Part shown: positions 1-15,200 of the stretch, piece after piece
How positions within the stretch are numbered: the first letter of the stretch is position 1
Layout of the letters: each line of letters starts with the position of its first letter
Assembly (NCBI GenBank): GCA_951799425.1
Contig: OX637393.1
Location: 26,244,744-26,308,743, forward strand
Direction of reading: 5' to 3'
Length of the DNA stretch: 64,000 nucleotides
Origin: Ilex aquifolium
Lineage: Eukaryota; Streptophyta; Magnoliopsida; Aquifoliales; Aquifoliaceae
The notes under the pieces: generated by a model
What the model was told of the DNA's origin: nothing
Seen by the model: only the letters and a program-made list of their open reading frames with translations
Databases searched by the model: none
Translations under genes and position numbers: made by a program

Positions 1-230
1 TCGATGATTCATTTCAGTTTTCATAGACACCAAAATGCTTCGATTGTTTTGTTGGAATCAAGACAAAAGTATGATATTTGTCAATTGAAAGTTACACTGA
101 GTATGTTCTTAACAAAAATTAACCCTACACATGCACATTACACATTGTACGTAGTCTGAAAAATAGAATTAACTTTCTATACTCGTAGTTTCATTTAGCT
201 TTCACCAATCCGATGTCCATTGATTCGTAG

Positions 231-3200
231 TTTGCAAAGGAGAATCCATGTGAGTTGCAATTACCACAGATGAAGGTAGCAAGTGAAGAGGAAATAACAG
301 AGGAAACAGTGGCAACCACATTGAGAAGGGCCTTGAGATTTTACTCAACTCTCCAGGCAGAGGATGGACACTGGCCTGGTGATTATGGTGCCCCTTTATT
401 CCTTCTACCTGGCTTGGTAAGACCCTCATACTGATGTACTAGCGGCTCCACCAGGGAATTACATTGTTCTATTTCTTGGATTTCTTTCATGAATTAAATA
501 TTTAAACTTATGCTTTTTTCCATACAATTTAATGTCGTCATTCTCTCTTTAGTTTCTCTTTTATGTTCAATTCTCTTTTTTTTTTTCTTATACATCAAGT
601 TACCGATTATTATCACTTAAAATTTATTTATGAAATCTCAACAAGTTTGATGTTTATATTTGACTGTTCTCTTTAATTTTCTCTCTCAGTCAGTACACTC
701 TCGATAATGGATTCTTAATTTTTGCTTTTCTCAAAAATTAAATTATGATATTTGATATTTGAAAGTTGAATGTAATAAATTATATTTCAGAATAAATTAT
801 TTTGGTTAATTGATTTTTATTATGATTTTAACTTATAAATAAAATAATTAGTTGTCCCCACTATAAAAATATTCTGGCTCCGCCCTAGTTAAATAGATCT
901 CTATATACATTATTAAAAAGTATTATCATGTTAATATACACAACTGCACATAAATCAAGAGCAAACTTCTTTACCTACTTATGCCTGCTTTCTTAGGTAT
1001 TTCACACTTTTGTAGGTTATTGGCTTGTTTGTAATGGGGACCTTGAACACAGTTTTGCCGGAAGAACATCAAAGGGAGATTCGTCGTTATCTTTATAACC
1101 ATCAGGTAAATTATTATTTTTTTGGTAAATAGCCATCAGCTAATTTTTCTTTCCTTTGTGCAATAAGAACATAAGATATGAATTCATAATCACATACTTG
1201 TCATTGGGAAATATTATATTTTGACCCCCTTAATTATGAACTCAATTTCACTTTGTACTTTGAACTATTGAATTTTATAAATTATCCCCTCAATTACTTG
1301 AATTAATTCGCATTGCCTCAATACAAATGTCCATTGTCTTTTTGAATAGAACTCGTCAACTTGTCAGGAAAAGTGAAAAAATTTATCTAGTTTGAGAGGC
1401 AAAATGAAAAAACTTATTGCCAAATTTATACCGGATATTAATAATTAAAACGATATGTAACTAATGACATAAATGTGGGTGCAATGTAAAAAATATAATA
1501 GTTGAGGGAGGTCAATACATTATTGAGTTAATGGGAAGTCTTCCTGTAGTACCATTTTTCTTTAAAAAAAAAAAAGTACAACAACAATCTCGAAATTGAG
1601 TTGTTCTATACCCTTATTTTGTGATAACCGTCGGTAGAACACCGAAGTCGAAACTGTTCTCCTTTCCCTAATAACTTTTTGGTACGAGGGAAAGATGGAG
1701 ACACGAAAAAAGGAGGAAGGAAAATGGAAAAGAAAAAATATAGTCATGTTTTATTTGTATCTTAAAAATTATTTTCTGTTTTCGAAAACAGTTTTTGAGA
1801 GAAAAATTGTTTGATCAGTTATTTTTTATTTTTAAAAACTAAAAATAAAAATTGGGTAGATTTAGAGAACAAGTTAAAACTATTTTTTACATTTTTAAAA
1901 ATAACATTTTCAGAATTTAGAAAGCATCATCTCCACTACCACTACCACCATACTTCTACCACGACCACTACCACTACCACCATCACCCACCACCCACCTT
2001 CCACCAACACCACCAAAACTACCTCACTTTCAACACCACCACACTTCCATCTCCACCACGTCTACTAAACCATCACCGCCACATTTATATTTTCATTGTT
2101 TTTTGAATTATTGTTCAAATAAGTTTTACTGTTTTTTTATTTCGTAGAAATATTTTTTAAATCATATAACCAAATAAGTTATGCGACATAAAAAATATCA
2201 AAATAATTTTTTAAAATTTTTCCTAAAAATAGTTTTTGAATACTATTTTTTGATACGTAACCAAACTAGGCCTAAATTTTCCTTTATTTGGTTGTAGAGA
2301 AAAAATGGAAGAAAAGAAAAAGTGAGTGTAAAGATAATCCACTCCGACTCAGCAGACCATTTTTAATCTCTCCAAATCAGGCGAAAACTGGAGGGAAAAA
2401 TAAAAAGGTGGACTCAGACATGTCTAATTTACCTTTTTACCCTTCATTTTGCAGCTTCCCTATCACGTCTCTGTCTCCGTTTGAAATTCCTCTACTCCCT
2501 CTTCTATAAACTGACAAGCATCCCAACAAAAAGACAAGCATCGCGTTCACATTATTTATTACAATCATGATATCATGTGGTAACATTAACGTGGTATTAT
2601 TAATTAATAATATTAAAATAAATAAGTAAGTGAGTTCCATTAAAATTGATAATCAACCCTCTATGTAAACAAATAACTACCAATTTTCTTCCATGTAAGT
2701 AAATAACTACTCAATTAGAGTTTATCTTTCTTACTTAATGTTTTATTATTGGTTGGTGATACCACATCAACACTTCTGACTTGATATCACTGTTGCATTC
2801 AATATTTAATCCAATTTTTGATATTGAAAGGGCTTCTTTGTATTTTGATTTATAACAATAAAAAATCTATTTTTTTTTTAAAATGTATGATATATTCATG
2901 AGTTTACTTAGAATTTTAGCATTTATTTTAGTAATTATCACCGATATGATAGAGAATATATTTTATTATGTAATCAAATGAATGATAAATAGCTAAGTGA
3001 TAATATAATTGTGGATATAAATAATAATAAAGTAAATGCAAGACTTTCAAGGTATAAAAATTCATCGAAATCAATTCTAAATAGTTTTGATTAACTTTTG
3101 TTTGGTAAAAAGATATAATTAGCCTTTTTTTGTCATTTGTATCTACTATACTTAGCAATTTTAATCTTTTAAGTTTAATGAACTTTTAAGAATTAAATAG

Positions 3201-6200
3201 GATATAATTAAATATAAATTTATTATTCTATTTTTATCAATTACAAGAAAAAAATTACGCTTGTTAAAATATATAGTGCCCACCCTGAAACAATTTTCTG
3301 GTTCCACCCCTGCCTACTAGCAAATATTCTATAAATTTGGAGGGTGAATGCACTACATCGAAAGTACCAACATAAAAAGCCACATATAGGAGAATACAAA
3401 ATTTTAAAGGGCAACGGTACTTAATATATTTCTTGTTCAAAATATAATTAGAATTACTAGTTGAATTGGGCTTGCAGAACACAGATGGAGGATGGGGATT
3501 ACATATAGAAGGGCACAGCACCATGTTCTGTACAGCTCTCAATTATGTTAGTATGAGATTGCTCGGAGAAAGGATGGACGGTGGAGATGGAGCTTTGGAG
3601 AGTGCAAGAAAATGGATTCTTGATCGTGGTGGGGCCACCAACATTCCATCATGGGGAAAGTTGTGGCTTTCTGTAAGATATTTTACTTTTCTTCATTTCA
3701 TGTGTAATTGTTTTACCATTATATAACATTCTCAACAAACGGATTTCATAATCTTATACCAATTTATTTTAGACAGTAACCTAAAATGTACCAAAAGCGA
3801 TGAAAGAATATTTCCATCTCTGACAGACAAAAAATCTCACATTGTCCCTATGATTGTTCAATGTGTAGTAAAGTGTACCCGTTCCCTATGTGAAGACAAA
3901 ATCATGTAGAATGTGAGACAACAAATCTTCACCTTCTAAGATTTGTCACTTAATCACTCAGACTCATTGACATTTAAAATATTACACACAGATCCCCTAA
4001 AATTTGTAAGTACATAACGCTTAGACCCCTTCTGTAAATATATCCGTTAATAAATTACACCTAGACTTCCTGAAGTTTATGCGCATATAATACTTAGACT
4101 TCTTAAATTTAAAATGTTATACTTAGATTAAAAATACTCCAATCAAAGATAGAATATCAAATATTTTAAATTTTACAACCAAAATTCATGTTCTATTGTA
4201 TCATTTATTGAAATAAAATCAAAAATATAAATTCAACTTTTTCTTAAAAATTGTAATTAGTATACAATTATACTATCTATTGGAATAAAACTAAAAAAAT
4301 CAAACAAGGGGTCTAAGTCATTCTTAATAGAACATGAATTTTACAACCAAAATTCATGTTCTATTATGTCATTATTTAAATAAAATTAAAAAAAAAATCT
4401 AATTTAAAAAAAAAAACATAGTTAGTATACAATTATAATATCTATTAGAATAAAATTAAAAAATTAAACAAGAGGTCAAATTGTAATGAACACAATATCT
4501 TTTAGCTTCAATTGTGATAGTTTGGTATTTTAATTTGGTCGTTTAAACGATCAAATTAAATTCCAATAGACAATATAATTGTATACTAATTACGATTTTT
4601 TAAGAAAAATTTGAATTTGAATTTTTTATTTTATTTCAATAAATGATACAATAGAACATGAATTTTAATTGTAAAATTTAAAATATTTGATATTCTATCT
4701 TTGATTGAAGTATTTTTAGTCTAAGTATAATATTTTAAACTTAAGGGTCTAAGTAATATATGTTTACAAACTGCTGGGGGTGTGAATGTAATTTATTAAT
4801 AGATAGATTTACATTAGGGGTTTAAGTATTACGCTCGTACAAATTTTAAAAGGTCTGAGTGTAATACTTCAAATATCAGGGGGTCTGAGTGATTAAGTGA
4901 CAAACCTCAGAGGTGTAAATGTAATTCTCCCAATCTTCAAATGGCACATGGAAAGACTTTTTATAGTTAAGGGGTCAAAATGTAACTTTTAAAATCTTTG
5001 AGTAGGAAATAGTATACCACCAGGAATAAAGGTTGTTTCAAGTTTCAACAAATTGAGCATTTGAGAGCATTTGGTAGGTACTTGGCGTGTACGAGTGGAG
5101 CGGCAACAATCCACTGCCCCCAGAGATATGGCTTCTTCCTTACTTTCTTCCTATGCACCCAGGTTTTACTTCTGCCTTTTCTTCCCTCAAGTATGTTTTG
5201 TCTGTTCAATTTCCTGTATGATAATTACACACTTTACCAAGTAAATGTCTAAGAACACTAAGACTAGGAATGCATTATACCATGGCATGCACAACCAAGG
5301 ATGAAAATTTTGTCTTGTTTTGGTAGAAATTGGTGGAAACAAAAATGAGTCGGTGGCTAAAAATCAAAATTTCCATGTTTCGAGATGCTTGGGAATGTTC
5401 ATACTCAAAATTCCATTTTTTCTTTGTTTTCATTATGTTTTGGGTATATATTTTAAACTGTTTTCGTTTTCAAGCTGACTGCATTGATGCACGAAATCGA
5501 AAGTTTGATCCTTGTGCGAAAAATTTAATTCATCCATGTATGCTTTATGTGTTTCAGAATCCCGGATCTAGGGAGCGGAGGGTGATGACTGCCCCTTCAC
5601 AGTTTGAAAAATCTGTTAATTTGATATAAAATTTTCAAAAGTTTCAATGATTTAGCTCTCCCAAGCTCTTTTTTTTTTCAATTTGTTTAATTTCCTAGAT
5701 ACACTGCTTACAGACCTATCAAAAGAATTCATTTCCCTTAAACCCAACTTGGGTTTCCCCTGGTTCTACATACACTTCGAGGTATTACACTCATAAATGA
5801 ATGCTAAGGCTATGGTACCGAAAAGTATCTTTTCGGGAACCACATCAGATTTCTACCAATAGATCTTACTTTGATTTATTTGTGACTATTGATCGTGAAA
5901 ATAATATAAATAAAAGGAATGATAAAATAAGAAAATTTTAGAAGTATCATGTTTTCAATAGAGCAAAAAAAGAGGTATAATACCGAAAATACCATAGTTC
6001 AACCCAATTAGACTAGTTGGAATACATCACTTCAACAAAGAGATTAATACAGGGTTTAACCTTGATGCAGGGCGTATGTGGTGTCATTGCCGAATGGTAT
6101 ACCTTCCTATGTCCTATTTATATGGGAAGAGGTTTGTAGGAACAATCAATGCCACTGTTCTATCACTAAGAAGGGAGCTCTATACGCATCCCTACCATCA

Positions 6201-9200
6201 GATTAAATGGGAATTGGCTAGAAATCAATGTGCTAAGGTATGCCCTCATACATTGCTCCAATACTGCTCCTGTTGTTGGTGTTTAGTATGATGATATGAA
6301 TTATAAAATCCGCTCCGACATGAAGTTTAATTGAGAAATTTTCAGAGCCTTAGCCTTGTGGCAAATTTTTGGGACTCTTCTGTCATGGATAACTTGAATA
6401 GGAGACTGATAGTACTTTAGAAGTCGGTTCTTTTCAGGGTTTTGGAAACTTAATTCTATTAAGGAATAGGGTATTTGAGTTACTACAAATGTTGGAAATT
6501 TTGCACAGGTTGATTTACATGTTCTCTTGCCTTCTGTTTGAGAAAACCATTTGTAATCTTTATCTTTGGTAGTGACCTTTGCTGCTGTGATTCTCTCGTG
6601 AACATAGGCTGTTGTTCCACACCACATAATTTTATGTGCTCCATGTTTCTGTATTTCATTCTGATTATTTTATAGCCACCTTCATAACAACATTCCTCCT
6701 AATTGTCCATTTGGTTTTACTGCAAAAAATAGGCTTATGGACACCTGAATGTAACTGCAGGAAGGTAGTAAAAGAAAAATCTGTAATTTATATAAGCATT
6801 GAAATTCGTTGAAACTCAAATAGCCATGCCTAGAACAGTAGAAAGCCAAATCTTCATAGATTTGGCAGTATGATGTATGAAGGTACCTTAATACACAGAC
6901 AAATTGAGCCTTTGGACTCGATGCCAAACTCCAACATTTTGCTGCTGAACTGAGAAATAGGTGAAGATCCATGTTAACCAGAGTAGATTTTCTGCACAGG
7001 CTTTGTCTTTATATAAAATTATGTAGTAAATGAATTAATTTGGCTAACAAAACAGGCATCATATTTTCATATTGTTTCACAGAAGCGAATGTGTGACAAA
7101 AAAATCAAATTCTGATGTCTCGAAATGTTTCGGAATCAAACTTCCAAATTTTTAATCTATATTCATTATGTTTCCAAAATATTTCCGAAGCGTTTACGTT
7201 TTTGAGATAACTAAAGTTATGTACCGAAACAAAATTTCGATCCTCGGAACAAAAGGGCTTCAATCAGAACCAGCTCATTGCCAACTCTCTTTCCATCTAT
7301 ACTGGCACAAATTTTTTCTTTCCCTTGTTCTAGAGTTGGATTTGTCTTATTTAGCTCTAATTCACAGATGGTTTATGCGATTCATTGTTATCATGGTTCA
7401 TTGTATTGCAGGAAGATCTGTACTACCCGCATCCACTTATACAGGACATTATGTGGGGTGGCCTGCACAAGTTTGCAGAGCCACTTCTCATGCAATGGCC
7501 CTTCTCTAAGTTGAGGCAGAAGGCATTAAACACTGCAATGCAGCATATTCACTATGAGGATGAAAACACACAATATATCTGCCTTGGACCAGTAAATAAG
7601 GTATATAGCTTTCTTTCACTTGGAAAATCTTTATACATTTTGCAACCAGTAAATAATGTACATTTATGCCATACATAAGTGGCCTTGACTGTCTATCTGC
7701 ATCATGTCAGATAGAATTCTCCTTTCCAAGGAAAATTTGATACTTTTCGTTTGATCAGTGAAGATGGCTTCATTGATAAAAAGTTTGGATACGTGGTATA
7801 CTGCAAGCGATGCCTTGATGGCTTCCTGAGGCATAGTCGTAAAATAGATACTCAAGGGAACTAACTACCTAGTTAAGAATATAACTACCCCTCTCGCATC
7901 TAGAGAGACTTGGATACTTTTCCTATCCATAAAATAGAAGTATAATTTAGACAGATAATTTGATTTCTCTCACAACCCGATGGATTAGACACAACAATAC
8001 ATACACCCACGGAGGCTTCTCCTTATACAACTTGGTTGGCCCATCCTTCATTATATTGGGTGGGGAACTTGAAAGTGCTTACATGTAGGACCTATACTTA
8101 CCCAACTTGGCCCCTTCTTACCAATAGATCTGCTTTAAGATATTACTCAATAATAATCTCGTAAAATATCTACTGGACAAGGTAAAGAGATTCCATCCCA
8201 AACTATCTGTTGTCACTTGTTATGTTGCATATAATACTTAAATAAATATTATGTATAAAATTATTCATATGCATTGGGTAATGATTAGTATATGATACAT
8301 TAATACCAATTATTTGTTTTCTGAAATTAAAACTGTATCATATACTCTAAAGCATGTACCAAAATGACATATAAATGTACCCTGTTATTTGGAGTAATAG
8401 AGATGAATCCTCAACCTGCCTTTCTCCCTCACTCCATAACCTAATCATGTGGCTTCTTCCATTATTTTTTAAGTGATAGAGTTGAACACTGAAAAAAAGT
8501 ATTCTCTATGAAAATAGGTATTAAACATGGTATGTTGTTGGGTGGAGGACCCAAATTCAGTTGCAAATAAATTGCACCTCTCAAGGATCAAAGATTACTT
8601 GTGGCTGGCTGAAGATGGCATGAAAATGCAGGTTTCTTTCAAACCTTTCTTTCCAATTGAAACCTTTTTGCTTTTTCTGAACCTTTTGGTAAGCTGAATT
8701 AGTGTTCATCTTGACTAAATAGCTCTGTTGGTAAATATACATGTAGGGAACCGAAAGAGAGAGATGTTTTGATTATATACAAGGATCAAAATTTTGTTTT
8801 GTTTCAACTGAAAAAGACCGAAACATTTCTGTTTTTTATGGAAACTAAACCTAATAGTTATGGAAAATTGAAATTCCTATGTTTCGGAATGTTTTGAAAT
8901 ATTTTAGCCAATGTTTTGGAATCAAAATTTTAAATTTTTTCTGTGTCCATTACCTTCCAAACATTTTCGAAATGTCTCAATTTTTGAACTAACTATAAAT
9001 TAGGCATTGAAACAAAATTTTGATCCTTGATTTTATATACCTTCATTTGGAAAATATATGGGTTTTTAAAGATTATAAAAGGCATTTCTTTTTTTGGTCA
9101 TTATAAAAGGCATTTCAATGACAGGGATATAATGGTTCTCAATTGTGGGATGTTACTTTTGCTGTTCAAGCAATACTTGCGACCAATCTTGCTGGTGAAT

Positions 9201-12200
9201 ATGATTCATTGCTTAGAAAAGCCCACAGGTTCATTCGAGTCTCACAGGTACCCTTTGGAGGTCATATCAACAGTGGAGAATTATTTCATTATGTTTGATG
9301 AATATATTTTCTAGTTTGTAATATATTTTTATATTGGAGGTTCCGGAAGACAGCTCTGGCAATTTTAATTCTGGGTACCGTCACATTTCTAAGGGTGGAT
9401 GGCCGTTCTCTACCCCGGATAATGGTTGGCCTGTATCAGATTGCACTGCAGAAGGTTTGAAGGTAGATTTTGCGTTATGTATTAAAAATTTATAGCCATT
9501 AAGTTGTGTGTGACTTCAAAATCGTAGTGTGGCTAGTAGTTAGACGTATTTTCTTGAAAAAAAGCAGCCTAGAGGGAGAGACAAATGTACGCAGTCTTAC
9601 CCCTGCATACGGAGAGTTTGTTTTGGTGACTTGAATTTCAAAGTTCGAACTCTTGATGCCTATATCACAATAGAACAACCTTACGACTGCCTAAGACCCA
9701 ACCTTTACCTAGGAATTAATTTTTTTGTGATGACAGAAAAATGACATTGTCTTTTCTTTATAATTAGTGCGTCAACACATGTTTATGTTTTAAAGAAAAA
9801 AAATTCTGCTCTACTTAATTCAACATGTCCCAATATTTTTAGAGTTGGCTACATGAATTCTGTTTTGCAGTAAAAGAAAAAAACCTGCAAAAGAAAAATA
9901 GGCCAAAGTTGCAAACATTTTTTCCCTCACATTTTTACTAGGGTGGGGCTATTCTCACCCCACAAATCTCCATTCCCACCCCATTTAATTTCTCATTATC
10001 AAGTTACTAAACTCACCCCATTAGTAACTAAGTCCACCCCATGCTACATATACCCCATTTAATAAGTAAACCCATTTTATATTTTGTCATAATTAGGGTT
10101 TCATTCTCTATCTCATCTCATGCACTCACAAAAACACTTTTTCAATATGAATTTTTCAAGTGAAATACAGGTTAGTATTACTTTTCAATTTAATTCTATG
10201 TTTGATTTCATGTTTATTATATGGATTTTCATTATTTTTGGTATGTTTTGATATCTCGGTCAAGTTTAATAATTTTTTATCTACAATTTATATGTGTGTA
10301 TATATATGTATGTTTTCAGATTATTTGTTCTTTTTTATCTTGTTAAAGTTTTGCATCTATGCTTGTTATTTTTTTTCTTTTCCGATTTTGTGTCTGTTCT
10401 TGATGCTTGTTTTTTTTTTTTTTTCATATTCAGTTTTGTGTCTTGTAGTTTTGCTTATTCCATTAATCTTTGTTTGATTTTTTTTTCCTTCTTCTTTCGG
10501 TTTGTTTGTTTCTTTCTGTTTTTTTCCTTGTTTTTTTTTTTTTTTTTCTTGTTTCGGTCTTCTTTTTTTTTTTCCTTATTTCATTCTTTTCTTTTTTCTT
10601 GTTTCAACATGCTTGTTTTTTTTACTTGTTTCGTTTTTGGTTGTTTTTTTCCTTGTTTCGTAAATATATTTATGCATTCAAATTAATTATCTTCTTTCAT
10701 TATTTTTTTCTTATGATGACTTCTTTCATTAAAGAGGTGTACATAAAATGAGTGAGTTTAACTATTAATGGGGTGTGTGTAGCATGGGGTGAACTTAGTT
10801 ACTAATTGGGTGGGTATAGAAGGGGTGTGTTTAGTAGTTTAATAATGAGAAATTAAATGAGGTGAGAATGGAGATTTGTGGGGTAGAAATAGTCCCACCC
10901 TTTTTACTATCCTTTAGCACCATACTGAAATATGATTTTGAATCGTAAATCTTGATTTGAGTAATTTGTACCCATTAATCGTGGGAATAAGAAATTGAAA
11001 CAATTAAATGATAAGAACTCTACATGTGTCATTTTGTGAATGAACCAAAAAAAAAAAAAAAAGAGGTCTGGTATTGAAAGGTTGCTTTCCATTATTGTAG
11101 TCCGACTGGACAGAATAAAATGCAGTTTATTAGGATACTTGAAGCATGTGACCATCTTTTTAGGATAAAAAGGGCTGCTAAAAGTCCTTGAAACTTTAGT
11201 GGCAATATCTTTGAATACAATGCAAAGCTGATAAACTTATTTCTCAGCATTGACATCTATCTGACTTAAGTACCATTCTTTGAGTTTGTGTCAGAAAACA
11301 GAAAAAAAAAAAAAAAAAGAGAGAAAAAGGGGTAAACATTGAATTCTTCATAATGAGAATTTTAACTGTCTTAAACACAGGCAGCACTCCTGTTGTCACA
11401 AATGCCATCTGATGTTGTTGGGAAGGCAGTAGCACCAGCTCAGCTATATGATGCTGTAAATTTAATATTATCCCTTCAGGTACTATTTTTGTAATCAACT
11501 ATGTGGAGACACTTCATTTAAAGCATTTCTTTCAGTTTGGAAAGACAACAATTATAATATCAGTCATTTCACTTTGTGTATGAAAATGCATCAATTTCCA
11601 ATAAATAAAATAAACACGACCATGATGAGAGAGACTCATTTTTATGGAGAAACTCACCGGGGCAAAACTATAGGACCATAATCTAATTCTAACTTTCACT
11701 GTGAAACTAATGGCATTGCAACCATCAAAATAAAAACCTCTTGATTCAATATTTATTGGAGATATATTAGCAGAGGATTACCAAATGACTAATGAAAAGA
11801 GGATTTCTTCTAGTTTAATAAAACTAGAGGTGAAGGGTTATCTCTTAAGAACAAGGCTCTGCCATTTTAGCAAGATCTGAGTTGGTTTCTCATTCTGATC
11901 TTCTGGCAAAAAAAGTGAACTCTATTTTCCCACTCTCTTACACTTGATATTTTTTTTCCTCGCCACACGGCTCACGCAAAAAAAAGGACACAGACACATG
12001 CATGTACCTGCTTCAAAAAGAGGTGTTTGAACTAGGCCATTTGAATAATTTTTAGTGGCCCATTAGAAGTATAGTTCCCAGAATTCACTAAACTCTTAAC
12101 AACCCATGATTTGGGTACATCAATCCTAAATGGGGTGGGTTTGCGATCCAGATTACTAAAATTTATGATTCCAAATTGTAGTACTAACCCTAAATCGATT

Positions 12201-15200
12201 CGTTTTGGAATGTGTAGCACAAATATAAAATACGTATTAATTGACTGCGTTTATATAAATTTATAATTATATATTGTTTTAGATAATAGAAATTGACTAT
12301 AAATATAAGATAAATGGTAATTTACTTGGTGTTTATAGATGTTTTATGATATATAAGTTGTATAATAGTTAAAACGATCTAGATAAGAGTTCCAAAACGA
12401 ATTACAATCCAAAACACCGTACTAGCTAAATGTACTCCCATCGTATTGTCTACCTAAGAAAGTGTTGCACCGTATACCAATACTCATATCACGTACCAAA
12501 ATAACCCACGATCTAGGTATCATTGATTAGAAGCCTTAATTTCTTGAAATAGCCTTTTGAATCCTTAAGTCTTAACTAACAGATGTTCTGTTGTAACAGT
12601 ACAGTGTAAAAGTTAAAATTAGGTGACCCTCGCTCACTTCTATATTTCTATATTTAAGAATACCCTCATTGGCCTCCAAATTTTAAGTGCTTGAAAGCTC
12701 ACCTAAAGTCCATGAAAATAGTAGGACATTCTTTTTCTCTTGTTTTTGGCATAATCATTCTCTGGATTGGAATTTTGATTTTAGAATGTTTACACTGCAA
12801 AGTAGGTTTGGCATTCTCGATAAAAGTTGGAAAATTGCCAACCTTAAAAGAGTTTTTTTTTAATTTTTTTTATGTTCTCATAGTTAATTAGACTTTTTGT
12901 CCTCATAGTGATAGAGAAAAATGAAAAATCATTCATGTTTATTGCTTGCATGTACACAGAAATCATCTTATTATGCAATATTTTGACATTATAGAACAGT
13001 TCCGGGGGTTTTGCATCGTATGAGCTCACAAGATCTTACTCGTGGTTGGAGGTATGATAATCACTTGCTTTCCTGTGTTCAATTTGTAAAGCATTGAAAA
13101 TATGAAGTCTTTGGGTACCTTTTTTCTCCGGCAGATGATCAATCCAGCGGAAACATTTGGAGATATCATTATTGATTATCAGTAAGATTACAGACACTTA
13201 TACTATATACTTGAATAGTATATCAGTGATATTTTGGTTATCGTTGTCTCGGTTATCATCCCATTGCTTCTTGCTAGAAGAGTGGAATTTTTCATGTATT
13301 TTGCCATTGTTAATAGATTTCACTATGTGAAGAACTAACACCTTATTTCCTCTTTTCAAAGAACATTAGCGGGATAAAAATTTCACTTTAATATGACGTG
13401 AATATCGAAATTCCTATGTTTTGAGATATTTTGGATGTTTTGAGGTGTTTCACTATGTTTCGGTATGTTTGAGATGTTTTGGTCATTGTTTCAAAAGCAT
13501 ATTCCAAATAACGCAGGTATGTGGAATGCACCTCTGCAGCAATTCAAGGTCTCGGGTCATTCACGAAATTGTATCCAGGACATAGGAGGAAGGAAATAGA
13601 AACATGTATAAGAAAAGCACGGGAGTTTATGGAGAGCATACAGCTGCCTGATGGGTCATGGTTTGTTTTCTCATTTAGAAGCTCATTTTGACTCTGTCAA
13701 AGTATTTGGATAGCGTATTAAAGGAGGAAACAAATGAAACTAATATGGATCCATGAATTAATGCATACTATTTAAATTATATGAAGAAGGGCAAGTTACA
13801 CTTTAAACCCCTATAGTTAATGCGTACTATTTAAATTATATGAAGAAGGGCAAGTTACACTTTAAACCCCTTAACTATAGCTCTGATCTCACTTTGCCCC
13901 TCAACTATTGAGTTTCTCACATTACCTCTGCTACTACTTGAATTGGTCTCATGTGCCAAATTTTTGACATGTTTTGGAGGGAAAATATCCAAACGTATGG
14001 TAAAATACATGTTTCTAATGTCTATGATTGGAAAATATAAGACTAATAACCATAGTTGAAAGTGCAATGTGAGAAATGTTATAGTTGAGAGGGCAATTTG
14101 AAACCAATAGCCACAATTGGAGATGCAATCTAATAAATGTGACAATTCATGGGGCAATGTGAAATGGGGGCATAGTTGAGGGGGTCAAGGTGTAATTTTT
14201 CCTATTAAGAAAGGGGTTGACCCCAAAGATGGTTTTGAAGTGGCTAAATTATGCCTCAGTTACTTGAAATCCTTTTAAGTTTTGGTGCTTATGGAGGCCA
14301 AAACTTATCTTCCTATCATGCTTCCTTTAACCTAAATTACTAAATTTTATACTATAATCCAAATTAATTAAGGGGTTAGTATGTATAAACTGTCTGACAT
14401 GGTTGAGATTTTTAATAAATTAGGTATGGGTCTTGGGGAGTCTGCTACACCTATGGGACATGGTTTGGAATAATGGGGCTAGTGGCTGGTGGTTGTACCT
14501 ATCAGAATAGCTATAGCATCAGAAGAGCTTGTGATTTTCTTCTATCCAAACAGCTTGAATCAGGTGGTTGGGGAGAAAGTTACCTTTCATGCCAAGACAA
14601 CGTAAGGATTCTTCTTGGCTTAGTTTCTCATGTACATTTACTTTCTTTCCAAGAAGAAAGTAGATTGAAACTTCTCACTTACATTGACTAAGGAATTAAC
14701 AATACAAAACAATTTAATCAAATAAACTTTTGATAATTTGATCCGATCTCACCATCCATTGTTTTTAAAAATTAAATTGGCTCATGGACACACTAGCTCG
14801 TGTACCTAGCCCGAAACTAAGTCCTCTTGAACTTTTGTCCCAAACTGCAGTTATGTACAAGTTTTTTAGTTTATTTATAACTGTACCAAACCATTTGAAC
14901 GTAATCAGTAATTTGTCCTCTTTTTTAACTTGTTCATCTTGCAATTGAATAATTTATTCACTCCACTCATTTTGTTGGTCCATATTTGAAAACAGGTATA
15001 CACAAATATTGAAGGGAACAGATCACATGTAGTAAACACTGGCTGGGCTATGCTGGCTCTTGTAGAAGCTGGACAGGTATGTGAAATATATCTGCTAGTG
15101 CCTGTTTGCTGTAGTTGTAATGAATTACATATAGTAAATTGCTTTTTTTGGTAGAGTTGTAGAAAAAGTGCTGACCATCAAAAGGTCAGATAGTGTTTGA

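Noticed and set aside
202..429. 75-residue minus-strand ORF
   Set aside because: It is the antisense shadow of the first visible LAS exon, whose sense translation is an unmistakable cyclase sequence.
1811..2068. His/Thr-rich ORF
   Set aside because: It is a CAY repeat inside a LAS intron, with no start context or conservation signal.
10160..10751. Phe-rich ORFs that look like multi-pass membrane proteins
   Set aside because: They are translations of a T-rich tract inside a Mutator-like element, present in three frames at once with no conserved motif.
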